Shown in pieces: positions 34,283-42,147 of a stretch of DNA of 64,000 bases. Origin of the DNA: Bacteroidota bacterium (GTDB lineage: Bacteria > Bacteroidota > Ignavibacteria > Kapaibacteriales > HRBIN21). The notes below the pieces were generated by a model. The model had not been told where the DNA came from, made no database searches, and saw only the letters and a list, made by a program, of their open reading frames with translations. The position numbers and the translations under genes were made by a program. The first letter of the stretch is position 1. Each line of letters opens with the position of its first letter. The DNA is taken from the NCBI GenBank assembly GCA_030550395.1, contig JAUQPL010000001.1, positions 131,795 to 195,794 on the forward strand. Reading direction: 5' to 3'.

Positions 34283-36120
34283 TTCAATCCTGGCAGCGAG
34301 CGCATAACAAACGTAACCACTCCACCTCCATCTCGCCACACACCGAGCAGAGGAATACGCCGACGCTCATTCAGATGCCGTTGCAGAAAGGCGACTCTCT
34401 CCTCTAACTCCTCCACCTTCTCCTCCAGCTCCTCCTGGACAAGTTCCCCTCCATATTCAGGATTGCTGTCTGCTTGCAGCTGACTAAGATGCCACCGCAC
34501 CCCCTCAAGCTCTTCCCTTATTTCCTCCAGCTGCTGATAGAGCTCCACGGAATCCTCCCAAGCACAGAAAGAGGCTATCTGCTGCAAAATCCGCAGAATC
34601 TTTTCCTCCTCATATCCAGGCAGCTTCTGGCGCAGAGCTATCTCCGAACGATGCGGCATAACAATCATCGGGTCCAATATAAGGCGTCCCCGTGACCCCG
34701 GTCGAGCTAGTTCAGAAAGAGCATCGTGTAAGTTGCTGTCCCACTCAAGTCTGCCTAAAGGATACTGCAGCACGCGGGCTTGAGTTGGATACAGCCAGTT
34801 GAGTGCCAAGGTTTGGTGAAAATCTGCAGCAATAACTATGTCCTCGGGCTGCAAGTGTAGCCGATACCGCTTGTTCACGCTGTAAATCTCGTTGTCTGGC
34901 GAACGATAGAGCCAAATAACAGGTACCGTCGCTACCGCTATTCCCAGCCCTGCTAAGCCCCATAAACACTTCTCCATGGAAGAGCGAGAATCTGAGAGCA
35001 GCAATGCAACCAAAGGAACCGACCACAGCCAAAACTCGTTGGAACTCGGTTCCCACAGAACCGCCAATACCAGCAGCACGCCTCCCCACCCTATCAGGCT
35101 CCAATAGCTCCATCGCCCACGAAGCTTTACATGCCACCGCTTCGCTTGAATAAGCAGAAGTATCCCAACTAGTACCACGCCTACTATCCCCATGCCACCG
35201 AGAATTCCTGCAATTTCCGGCGGGAGATGCCGCAGCAAGAAACGGTCATCTAGCAATAGCTTCAGTGTGTACCGAGATTCCACCCATTCGCTCACTGTCC
35301 CCAACCGGACAAAGTACTCCGGGAAAGTCCATGAGCGCACCAGTCCCACAAGAGCATAAAGCGGTGTTAGAACTTGGAGCTTCTCGTAAGGTGTGAACTG
35401 CATATGTGCTGTATACCCTCGTACAAAGCCCCAGAATGAAGAATATTCTTGCTGCCCTAAAAAGGCGATTATGTAAGAGACACCTGCAAGCCCGGAGGTG
35501 GTTGTAAGGAAAGTGATGGCGGCTTTTGTTTGCTTGTTTAAGAGAAGAACGCATGTTGCAATAACGGCAAAAACGAAATAGCTCTGATGACATAGTCCTG
35601 CTACCCACGTTGCTACAACAGCTATCCCAATCCATCCCCACTTTCCCGAACACTGGAAGTTTTCCACTGCTATCCCTGCCCAGATCACCGCAGCAATACC
35701 AGGTATGTAAAAATCCGGCACAATGCTATATGCCCAAAACCCATAGCTTACCATTGCCAATACCGTAGCCGCGGCTACTGCCCATCGCCGCTTGAACCAC
35801 AACCATGCTAAATACCCGATTCCAAGGCACCCAACCAAACTCATTCCTGATACAAAGATCCGCACCAACCCCAGCGTTCTGCCGAAATCCTCTTCCCTTA
35901 CCCACCCGAGCCAAGCATTCACCGTTGCCAGGAATCCAATAATAAGGTGGTGCGGATGTGTCTGCCCCTGATGCACACGCACAACAAATGGCAACGAATC
36001 ATCAGCGTAGAGAAAATTCCAACTTTGTCCAATAGCCAAGACAAAAGCCCAGCCGATTGTCAGCCCTCCTGTAAGAAGCCTCGGAAACCGTGAAGGATCA
36101 CCTATAGCTAGCCTTCCCAT
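34270..36120 (-). CDS. multi-spanning GT-C-like membrane protein with C-terminal coiled coil
   Basis: The 616-residue protein has about nine or ten transmembrane helices over residues 20-400. Right after the first helix comes ADDSLPFVVRVHQGQTHPHHL, an acidic pair and histidines where GT-C glycosyltransferases keep their catalytic loop, so a lipid-linked-sugar transferase is likely but unproven. Residues about 522-586 are Glu/Leu-rich heptads (EELEEKVEELEERVAFLQ), a clear coiled coil, which is unusual for the fold and suggests oligomerisation or a partner. It overlaps both neighbouring glycosyltransferase genes by 13 bases. Confidence 0.65.
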   Translation of the reverse strand: MGRLAIGDPSRFPRLLTGGLTIGWAFVLAIGQSWNFLYADDSLPFVVRVHQGQTHPHHLIIGFLATVNAWLGWVREEDFGRTLGLVRIFVSGMSLVGCLGIGYLAWLWFKRRWAVAAATVLAMVSYGFWAYSIVPDFYIPGIAAVIWAGIAVENFQCSGKWGWIGIAVVATWVAGLCHQSYFVFAVIATCVLLLNKQTKAAITFLTTTSGLAGVSYIIAFLGQQEYSSFWGFVRGYTAHMQFTPYEKLQVLTPLYALVGLVRSWTFPEYFVRLGTVSEWVESRYTLKLLLDDRFLLRHLPPEIAGILGGMGIVGVVLVGILLLIQAKRWHVKLRGRWSYWSLIGWGGVLLVLAVLWEPSSNEFWLWSVPLVALLLSDSRSSMEKCLWGLAGLGIAVATVPVIWLYRSPDNEIYSVNKRYRLHLQPEDIVIAADFHQTLALNWLYPTQARVLQYPLGRLEWDSNLHDALSELARPGSRGRLILDPMIVMPHRSEIALRQKLPGYEEEKILRILQQIASFCAWEDSVELYQQLEEIREELEGVRWHLSQLQADSNPEYGGELVQEELEEKVEELEERVAFLQRHLNERRRIPLLGVWRDGGGVVTFVMRSLPGLKWIK

Positions 36121-37334
36121 GTCGGTGGCATCCCAATTGCCGTCAGGATCTCACGAAGAATTGCCTCGTAAGAGAAGCGCCGAGCATTATAAGCGGCAAT
36201 GTGATTTCGCCATTGAATGCGTTGTTCCTCCGGCATTACGCTGAGAAAATTCACAACTTTTTCAAGCGCATTTTCAAATTCATAAGGCTCCTCCCAATAC
36301 CACCCATTAACCCCCTCTTCTAGCAAATGCCGCAGAGATAATCTCCTGGGCAGCAGGAGCGGAAGCCCTGTTCCCATTGCTTCATTTGCAGAAATCGCTA
36401 TCTGCATCCAAATCCCCACATCCGCCCCAGCCGCAAACTGACGCACTACGTCTGACGGCTGAAATGGCAAAAGAAGAAAGCGCTCGGGACATGGCTGCTG
36501 TTGAGCTCGCCGTCGAAGCTGACCCTCATAAGCATCCCCCAAGGTTCCAATGAGGATATACCGCACAGGAAACCCACGCCGCTGGAGATATCCAATGGCA
36601 TCAATAATCCGCTCGAGCCCCTTGTGTGGTACCACTCGCGTAACCGTCAAGACTACAACTTCTCCCTGGCAGCTCAACTGCTGACGAACTGCAAGGCGCT
36701 CTTCTGGACGAAACAAAAAAAGGTGACTATCATATCCCAAACTCAATACTCGTGCCTTGGCTTTCAGAATTTCATAATCCCCCTGTTCTTGGCAACAATG
36801 CTTTAACCACTCCAGAGTCCCCGGACTATTACATACCAAAAGCTGGGCACGACGAAAAGCAAGCTGATACAGAGGACGCTTCAAGAGCTCAAATCCTCGA
36901 TCCTGCATCCAGGAAACGATGCGCGCAGGCAGGGAATGACGTTGCCGGTATTCGGCTAACTCGCTGAAAAAACATACTATTGGGACATGCTGCACCTCGG
37001 TTGCTCGTAATACCGGCCCTCCAAACATTTTCCCTATCCCTATCAAAAAAACTGCATCCGGCCCCCATTCCGCAACAGCATCCGCAACGTGAGCTGAGAA
37101 AACAGCGGAACGAAACCGAAAACGCACCGGCAGACGGATGATCTCATACCCCTCCACCGCAACCTCTCTCCCCGCTGGATAAGGAAAACGACGAATACGT
37201 CGTGCACTGGAGGAAACAGCCGTAGAGGTTACCACCCGCACCTTAATCCCTAACCGTGCTAACGTTCGCGCAATCCAAACTTCCTGATATCCAACCTCTG
37301 GCATAAAGTGTCCACACACAACAGCTATCCGCAT
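36108..37334 (-). CDS. glycosyltransferase family 4 (GT-B fold)
   Basis: A 408-residue transferase beginning MRIAVVCGHFMPEVGYQE, the nucleotide-binding first strand of GT4 enzymes, with VTRVVPHKGLERIIDAIGYL at about residue 215 and IAISANEAMGTGLPLLLP in the donor-binding region. It is the first gene of the glycan operon and overlaps the membrane transferase gene by 13 bases. The frame extends to a TTG at 37412, but the added residues do not fit the family, so the ATG at 37334 is chosen. Sugar specificity is unknown. Confidence 0.88.
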   Translation of the reverse strand: MRIAVVCGHFMPEVGYQEVWIARTLARLGIKVRVVTSTAVSSSARRIRRFPYPAGREVAVEGYEIIRLPVRFRFRSAVFSAHVADAVAEWGPDAVFLIGIGKMFGGPVLRATEVQHVPIVCFFSELAEYRQRHSLPARIVSWMQDRGFELLKRPLYQLAFRRAQLLVCNSPGTLEWLKHCCQEQGDYEILKAKARVLSLGYDSHLFLFRPEERLAVRQQLSCQGEVVVLTVTRVVPHKGLERIIDAIGYLQRRGFPVRYILIGTLGDAYEGQLRRRAQQQPCPERFLLLPFQPSDVVRQFAAGADVGIWMQIAISANEAMGTGLPLLLPRRLSLRHLLEEGVNGWYWEEPYEFENALEKVVNFLSVMPEEQRIQWRNHIAAYNARRFSYEAILREILTAIGMPPTWEG

Positions 37335-37447
37335 GTTCGGTAGGAGCTTATCGATAGCCTCAACCTTGTCTCTACCCGCTGCCTCCTCGCCTATCCATCG
37401 TGTATGCCCCAAAAGCTATAAGGATTCTCCCTACCCTTGCCAACTTC

Positions 37448-37669
37448 TTAGTCCTGAAGCTCAAAAATCTTTCGCCGTGTGGTTGCCCCCTTGATCAGAC
37501 GCAAACGTCCTACAGGAACCTGCAGATAGGCTGCTAACAATTCCTGAATCCGCTTATTCGCTTTTCCATCACGTGGAGCCTCACGCACAGCAACCTCAAA
37601 GACGGCATCATCGAGTTTCACTACCCGTTCTCGCTTTGCCTTTGGCTTCGCATGGACTATCAGGAACAT
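37448..37669 (-). CDS. DUF167 (YggU-like) small protein
   Basis: A 73-residue protein with the DUF167 pattern: VHAKPKAKRERVVKLDD, then VREAPRDGKANKRIQELLAAYL and GRLRLIKGATTRRKIFEL. The family is conserved but of unknown function. A longer frame runs upstream but overlaps the end of the SBBP gene; the ATG at 37669 starts 10 bases past that gene's stop and at the family's normal beginning. Confidence 0.88.
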   Translation of the reverse strand: MFLIVHAKPKAKRERVVKLDDAVFEVAVREAPRDGKANKRIQELLAAYLQVPVGRLRLIKGATTRRKIFELQD

Positions 37670-37679
37670 TGCTGCCGCT

Positions 37680-40334
37680 TTACCGCTTGATAAACCAATA
37701 ACAAAAGTATCTCGCAGGCGTTCTGATACGCAAGAAATAAGCTCCTCGTGCCCAGGCCACGACAGGGATTTTGAAAACAAAGTATCCAGGATTCCAGACC
37801 CGTTGAGCAAAGAGACTGCTGCCGAGGAGGTTTACAACCTCTATGAGCAGCTCACCCGATTCCCCTTCAACAACGCCTCGTATTTCCTCTCTCTCTGGGC
37901 TTAGCTCAATGGAGATTCGTGGAGCGCTGCGAATTTCTCGAACAGCAGAACGCACGAAGACATAGGGGTCCGAAACAGAGCTACATCCTCCTATGGTCAC
38001 CTGAACGTAGTAGGTTCCATCACGTGGCGGGACAAATTCCCGGCCCGTAGCACCAGGAATGGGTTGGCGATTCTCATCCAGCCATTGGTTTCCTGTCAGT
38101 GCACTAGAGACCAGCGTGTCGCCACGACGCCCAATCATAGGTTTGGGCGGACGCGGGAAGAGGTGGACTTGCGCAGAGTTCTGCGAACGCACGGTTCCAC
38201 AATCATTACGGGCTTCCACGGTGTACGTACCCGCTTGCCAGACGCGGACAATGGTATCCCGAGCCCATGGCAGAGCCGTATCGTTGCGGAACCATACGTA
38301 ACGAACTCCCGCTTCACCCGAGATGCGTAACTCTACAGTATCCCCCTCACAGAGGCGAATCTCTCCGGAAGGAGTAAGGAGAGGACGTCGCGGAAGCGGT
38401 CGTACCGTAATAGAGAAGCTCTGCCTTGCTCGGAGGCTACCGCATTCATTGTAAGCTTCTACTGTATACTTTCCCGATTCCATCGCGGCATACATCGTGG
38501 CGTCTCCCGCCACGACCGTAGAATCACGCCACCATCGGTAGTGAACTCCTGGCTGGGGATTAATCACGTACAGGAGCGCCCGACGTCCTTCGCAAAATTC
38601 CGTCTCCCCATCTACTGCAAGCTGTGGTTCAAGAGGACGTTGCTGCGCTGGTACCGGCATTCCATTGTCGTTGCTATAAGCAATGGGCTTGGTTGCTGCA
38701 ATCCGGACCCGATATTGTCCGCCTGGGGGGAGGAATGGGATAAAAACCTGGAAAGATGTGTCCGAACGGGCTTGCAGCGAATCTAACTGCTGCGGTGTCC
38801 GGAAGCTCGCTCCCGCATCAGAAAGCTCAATGATGAACGTGTTATCTACAGCAAACTCCCCGCCCCGGACATTCCACCGCAGCTGGAGGACATCTCCCGT
38901 GCAGAGGACCGAATCAGGCAGTGCTTCTAGCTCAATACTGAGCAGATATCCTCCCAGGCGAAGGATAGCTCCATCATTCAGCCCCGCCAGAGTAGGTTGA
39001 AAGGCATTGGCGGTAACCGGGAAATCTGTACTTCCAGTAACTCCAACAACTGCAACATTCCCTGCACTATCAACAGCCGCGGCAAATGGTTGGTCTGTCC
39101 CCGTTCCTCCATAGAGCAAGCTCCATTGTGGCATCCCCGTCCGGTGGAGTTTCAGCACAAACTTATCTTCACCCCCACTGAGAGATTGTCCTGTCCCGAG
39201 GATGGGAAAATCGCCGCTAGAGGTTTTGCCAACAACGTACAGATTCCCAACCGGATCCGCCGTACAGCTAATTGCTCCATCTGCTTCACTTCCTCCAAAG
39301 AAAGTCGCCCATCGGAATTCCCCCGCAGCGGTAAGCTGCACGATAAAAGCGTCAGAAGCCCCGCCTGCATGGTATGGCTGCCAGACAGGGCTGACTCGTA
39401 TATTCCCACTAGCCGTTGTTCCAACAACCACTATATGTCGGTCTACTGTTACCGCAATGCCATAAGCACGATCGTTATCCGAACCACCGTAATAGGTTGA
39501 CCAATTCAGATTCCCGAACGCTGTAAAACTTGCCACAAAAGCTTCAATGCCTCCTTTTGATGTTCGCTGCATTGCATTGCGCACTGGGAAATTAGGGCTT
39601 GTGGTTTCACCACAGATATAGAGGGTGCGTCGGCTGTCTACTCCAACGCCGTATGCGTAATCAGGTGCTGTACCCCCCAAGTACGTCGCCCACACCCGCG
39701 CCCCATCAGGGCGCAGTTGCACAAGGAAAGCATCGGTGTACCCTGCTAACATAGGCTGAACAGCATTAGAGGTTATGGGAAAATCCGTACTGGAGGTATA
39801 ACCCGTCACCGCAATAAAGCCCTGATTATCGACAGCAATGGCCGTAGCAACGTCATCACCTCCTCCCCCGTAATAGGTTGCCCACAATCGCTGTCCATCG
39901 GAGGAGAATTTGGCTATGAAAGCATCCGTACCCCCTCTTTTGGTACTCTGAAAAGCGCCTGCCACGGGAAAATCACTACTGGCTGTTACTCCAACAACGT
40001 AGAGATTCCCCTCCCGATCAACCCCAACTCCAAGAGCGCGATCGTTGTCGCTACCACCAAAGTAGGTTGCCCAGAGAAGGGAGTTTGTGGGACTGAACTT
40101 TGCAATAACGGCATCTTCTCCCCCCGCCTTTGTACCTTGCCACGCGTTGAGCACTGGGAAATTTACCCCCCACGTCCATCCGACGACGATAAGGCTACCA
40201 TCGACTGCAATAGCAGTAGATCGAATTTCATCCTGTGCTGTTGACCCAAGGTACGTAGCCCATTCCACCGTTGGTTGTGCCCGAATGCCGACCATCGCCC
40301 CCAGCACTCCCAATATCCAGCGGCGTATCCTCAT
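37680..40334 (-). CDS. secreted SBBP-repeat (beta-propeller) protein with Ig-like domains and T9SS sorting domain
   Basis: An 884-residue protein with a signal peptide (ending near residue 20), then seven SBBP repeats of about 62 residues up to about residue 460, each of the form WATYxGGSxxDxAxGxAVDxxGNLYVVGxTxSxDFPV, expected to fold as a propeller. Four Ig/PKD-like domains follow, two with a CEG...CG cysteine pair likely to form disulfides. The last 80 residues (LLIEVVNLLGSSLFAQRV, ARGAYFLRIRTPARYFCYWFI) are a T9SS type A sorting domain. It is a probable cell-surface or adhesin-like protein; ligand unknown. A GTG one codon upstream is also possible. It follows tRNA-Arg(UCG) by 23 bases. Confidence 0.88.
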   Translation of the reverse strand: MRIRRWILGVLGAMVGIRAQPTVEWATYLGSTAQDEIRSTAIAVDGSLIVVGWTWGVNFPVLNAWQGTKAGGEDAVIAKFSPTNSLLWATYFGGSDNDRALGVGVDREGNLYVVGVTASSDFPVAGAFQSTKRGGTDAFIAKFSSDGQRLWATYYGGGGDDVATAIAVDNQGFIAVTGYTSSTDFPITSNAVQPMLAGYTDAFLVQLRPDGARVWATYLGGTAPDYAYGVGVDSRRTLYICGETTSPNFPVRNAMQRTSKGGIEAFVASFTAFGNLNWSTYYGGSDNDRAYGIAVTVDRHIVVVGTTASGNIRVSPVWQPYHAGGASDAFIVQLTAAGEFRWATFFGGSEADGAISCTADPVGNLYVVGKTSSGDFPILGTGQSLSGGEDKFVLKLHRTGMPQWSLLYGGTGTDQPFAAAVDSAGNVAVVGVTGSTDFPVTANAFQPTLAGLNDGAILRLGGYLLSIELEALPDSVLCTGDVLQLRWNVRGGEFAVDNTFIIELSDAGASFRTPQQLDSLQARSDTSFQVFIPFLPPGGQYRVRIAATKPIAYSNDNGMPVPAQQRPLEPQLAVDGETEFCEGRRALLYVINPQPGVHYRWWRDSTVVAGDATMYAAMESGKYTVEAYNECGSLRARQSFSITVRPLPRRPLLTPSGEIRLCEGDTVELRISGEAGVRYVWFRNDTALPWARDTIVRVWQAGTYTVEARNDCGTVRSQNSAQVHLFPRPPKPMIGRRGDTLVSSALTGNQWLDENRQPIPGATGREFVPPRDGTYYVQVTIGGCSSVSDPYVFVRSAVREIRSAPRISIELSPEREEIRGVVEGESGELLIEVVNLLGSSLFAQRVWNPGYFVFKIPVVAWARGAYFLRIRTPARYFCYWFIKR

Positions 40335-40357
40335 CACTCCCTACCCCTCTCCATCTG

Positions 40358-40430
40358 CGCGCCCGGCAGGACTCGAACCCGCAACCCCCAGATCCGAAGT
40401 CTGGTGCTCTTTCCATTGAGCTACGGGCGC
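40358..40430 (-). tRNA. tRNA-Arg (anticodon UCG)
   Basis: A 73-base cloverleaf without encoded CCA: 7-bp acceptor GCGCCCG/CGGGCGC, D stem GCTC/GAGC, anticodon stem CCAGA/TCTGG with loop CTTCGGA (anticodon at 40396-40398), and T arm GCGGG-TTCGAGT-CCTGC. Anticodon UCG reads CGN-type arginine codons. It lies 16 bases after the rqcH stop and 23 before the SBBP gene, and a TAAATTTG promoter element sits 11 bases upstream. Confidence 0.95.
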
Positions 40431-40441
40431 ATTAACGTGTG

Positions 40442-40449
40442 CAAATTTA
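40442..40449 (-). promoter_or_regulatory. TAnnTTTG promoter -7 element before tRNA-Arg(UCG)
   Basis: TAAATTTG overlaps the TAA stop of rqcH and ends 11 bases before the tRNA 5' end, which is about where transcription would start. A CTGACA lies 21 bases further upstream and could act as a -33 element. Confidence 0.5.
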
Positions 40450-42069
40450 CCGGTTTTTCACCCCCGGTGCTGTCAGTCGGACCCAAACGATCTCCTCTCG
40501 CTCCAGGCGAACAGCTCCTGGAACCCCTTTGACTTTTCGGACATACTTCCGCCACGTATAAGACACGGCAACCATAGCCGTTGTTCGTGCTGTCGAATAG
40601 TAAGCCACGATTGCGGCTGCTTGTTGTAGAATATTTGGCGGTGGAAGTTCCCCTTTTCGCCCTCCCCGAAGAATTCCATGGGCTCCTGGACTCCCCCGAA
40701 CATGGAGGAACAAATCATGAGGACGAGCAAAACCAAAGGTTAGAGCGTCGTTGCTGAAAGCATCCTTGCCCACATACAGGACAAATCCTCGTCCCAAAGG
40801 AAAGACACGTGCCCGCTGCCCTTGCTGGATAGGAACTTCACGCAGAGGAAATCGCTCGTCCAGCCGACGGGCTATATCCCGAAGCTGATGCCTCAGGGTA
40901 GCCTGCTCCAGTTGCTGTTGCATGTGCTGGAGTTCCGCCTGCAGTTGCTGGAGTTGGGGTAAGCAGCTCTGGGCATAGCGGAGAGAGGTCTCCATTCGAC
41001 GGGCTTGCTGGAAGTAATGTTCGGCGTTCTCCCGAATCGTCCATGCTGGATTTAGCAAGATACGCTGAAGATTTCCCCACCAATCCTGTACCTCCAGTTG
41101 CTCAAGGCCGCGCTGACAAAGATCGGGCTGAGACAGCAACAAACTTCCCCACAGTCGGTAGAGCTCAACACGGGTAGCATGGCGCAAATGCACCTCTATA
41201 TCTGCAAGGCGCTTTCCTACCTGTCGTTGATACCGCTGGAGACGCTTCTGAAGCTCTGTGCGCTCTCGTTGGAACTCTTCAAATCGAAGGGTATGCCGTA
41301 CTCTCTCCGCTACTGCCTCATGAAGAGAGAGAAATGCGGCAATGCAATCTGGATACTCTCGCAGGGGAATAAGCGACAGCAGAGGAGGTCCTTGCGGACG
41401 CCGCAGTAACAAAGCTGTACTGCTCTGGGCTATCTCTTGGAGAAGGTGGTGTGCCTCGGCCTCTACCTTGCTTCTCTCTGCTCCGGACAGTTGTGCTAAG
41501 GGTATCTCTGGCTCCACGCCACAGCGGTAGCATACCTCGCGAGCATAGAAGGTACCCAATTGGTAAGCACTTCGAGCTAATGCCTGGTAAAGAGGCGTCT
41601 GAGCATCAAAGGTTTTCCAATCGGGAAGGTATCGGGGCCTGCAAAGTTGTTCGTATGGAGTCTGTGCCTTACTCAGGCAGGAACGTACCGTACCATCAGC
41701 TGCAATAGAGAAGGCCCCACTCTGGGACGTCCCGAAGAGCAACAACACCAACCGATCCCCCGTGTGGAAAAGCCACTCTATCCAGCGTTCTATAGGATGA
41801 AGTGTGAGCGCACGAAGTTCTGCTCCCCACAATTCCTCACCCCATGGTCTTGCTGTCTCTAACTCAGCCCAATACGGCGGACGACGGAAGAAGGTTGTCA
41901 ATCCCGGACGGAGCCAGATATCAATGATGACGGTCTCTTGCGAAGAATTGGAGACCTCAAGTACCAATCCCTGCCGTGGGTACTGTAATAAGCGCAACAC
42001 TCGGGAATGGACAAGCTCAGGGGCAATCTCACGCACTAAACGGGAAAGTGTAGCATGATGGGCAATCAT
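40447..42069 (-). CDS. rqcH: NFACT family protein, RqcH-like (ribosome quality control)
   Basis: A 540-residue NFACT protein. In other bacteria RqcH binds stalled 50S-peptidyl-tRNA and adds C-terminal alanine tails that target the chain for degradation. The N-terminus (LSRLVREIAPELVHSRVLRLLQYPRQGLVLEV) matches the NFACT-N domain; a coiled coil lies at about 270-420; the C-terminal NFACT-R domain has HDLFLHVRGSPGAHGIL. The ATG at 42069 is only 4 bases from the 3' end of the preceding tRNA and has no ribosome-binding site, so processed mRNA would be nearly leaderless. It is framed by two arginine tRNA genes. Some homologues are called fibronectin-binding FbpA. Confidence 0.88.
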   Translation of the reverse strand: MIAHHATLSRLVREIAPELVHSRVLRLLQYPRQGLVLEVSNSSQETVIIDIWLRPGLTTFFRRPPYWAELETARPWGEELWGAELRALTLHPIERWIEWLFHTGDRLVLLLFGTSQSGAFSIAADGTVRSCLSKAQTPYEQLCRPRYLPDWKTFDAQTPLYQALARSAYQLGTFYAREVCYRCGVEPEIPLAQLSGAERSKVEAEAHHLLQEIAQSSTALLLRRPQGPPLLSLIPLREYPDCIAAFLSLHEAVAERVRHTLRFEEFQRERTELQKRLQRYQRQVGKRLADIEVHLRHATRVELYRLWGSLLLSQPDLCQRGLEQLEVQDWWGNLQRILLNPAWTIRENAEHYFQQARRMETSLRYAQSCLPQLQQLQAELQHMQQQLEQATLRHQLRDIARRLDERFPLREVPIQQGQRARVFPLGRGFVLYVGKDAFSNDALTFGFARPHDLFLHVRGSPGAHGILRGGRKGELPPPNILQQAAAIVAYYSTARTTAMVAVSYTWRKYVRKVKGVPGAVRLEREEIVWVRLTAPGVKNR

Positions 42070-42073
42070 AGGG

Positions 42074-42147
42074 CGCGCCCGGCAGGATTTGAACCTGCGA
42101 CCCTCGGCTTAGAAGGCCGATGCTCTATCCCGCTGAGCTACGGGCGC
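42074..42147 (-). tRNA. tRNA-Arg (anticodon UCU)
   Basis: A 74-base cloverleaf without encoded CCA: acceptor GCGCCCG/CGGGCGC, D stem GCTC/GAGC, anticodon stem TCGGC/GCCGA with loop CTTCTAA, and T arm GCAGG-TTCAAAT-CCTGC. Anticodon UCU reads AGA/AGG. Its first base directly follows the TAA stop of the ppiD-like gene, and its last base is 4 bases before the rqcH ATG. Its acceptor stem is identical to that of the other arginine tRNA. Confidence 0.95.

Noticed and set aside
37413-37447. Longer start (TTG 37412) for the first GT4 gene
   Set aside because: The extra 26 residues have no match to the GT4 N-terminus, while MRIAVVCGHF at 37334 does.
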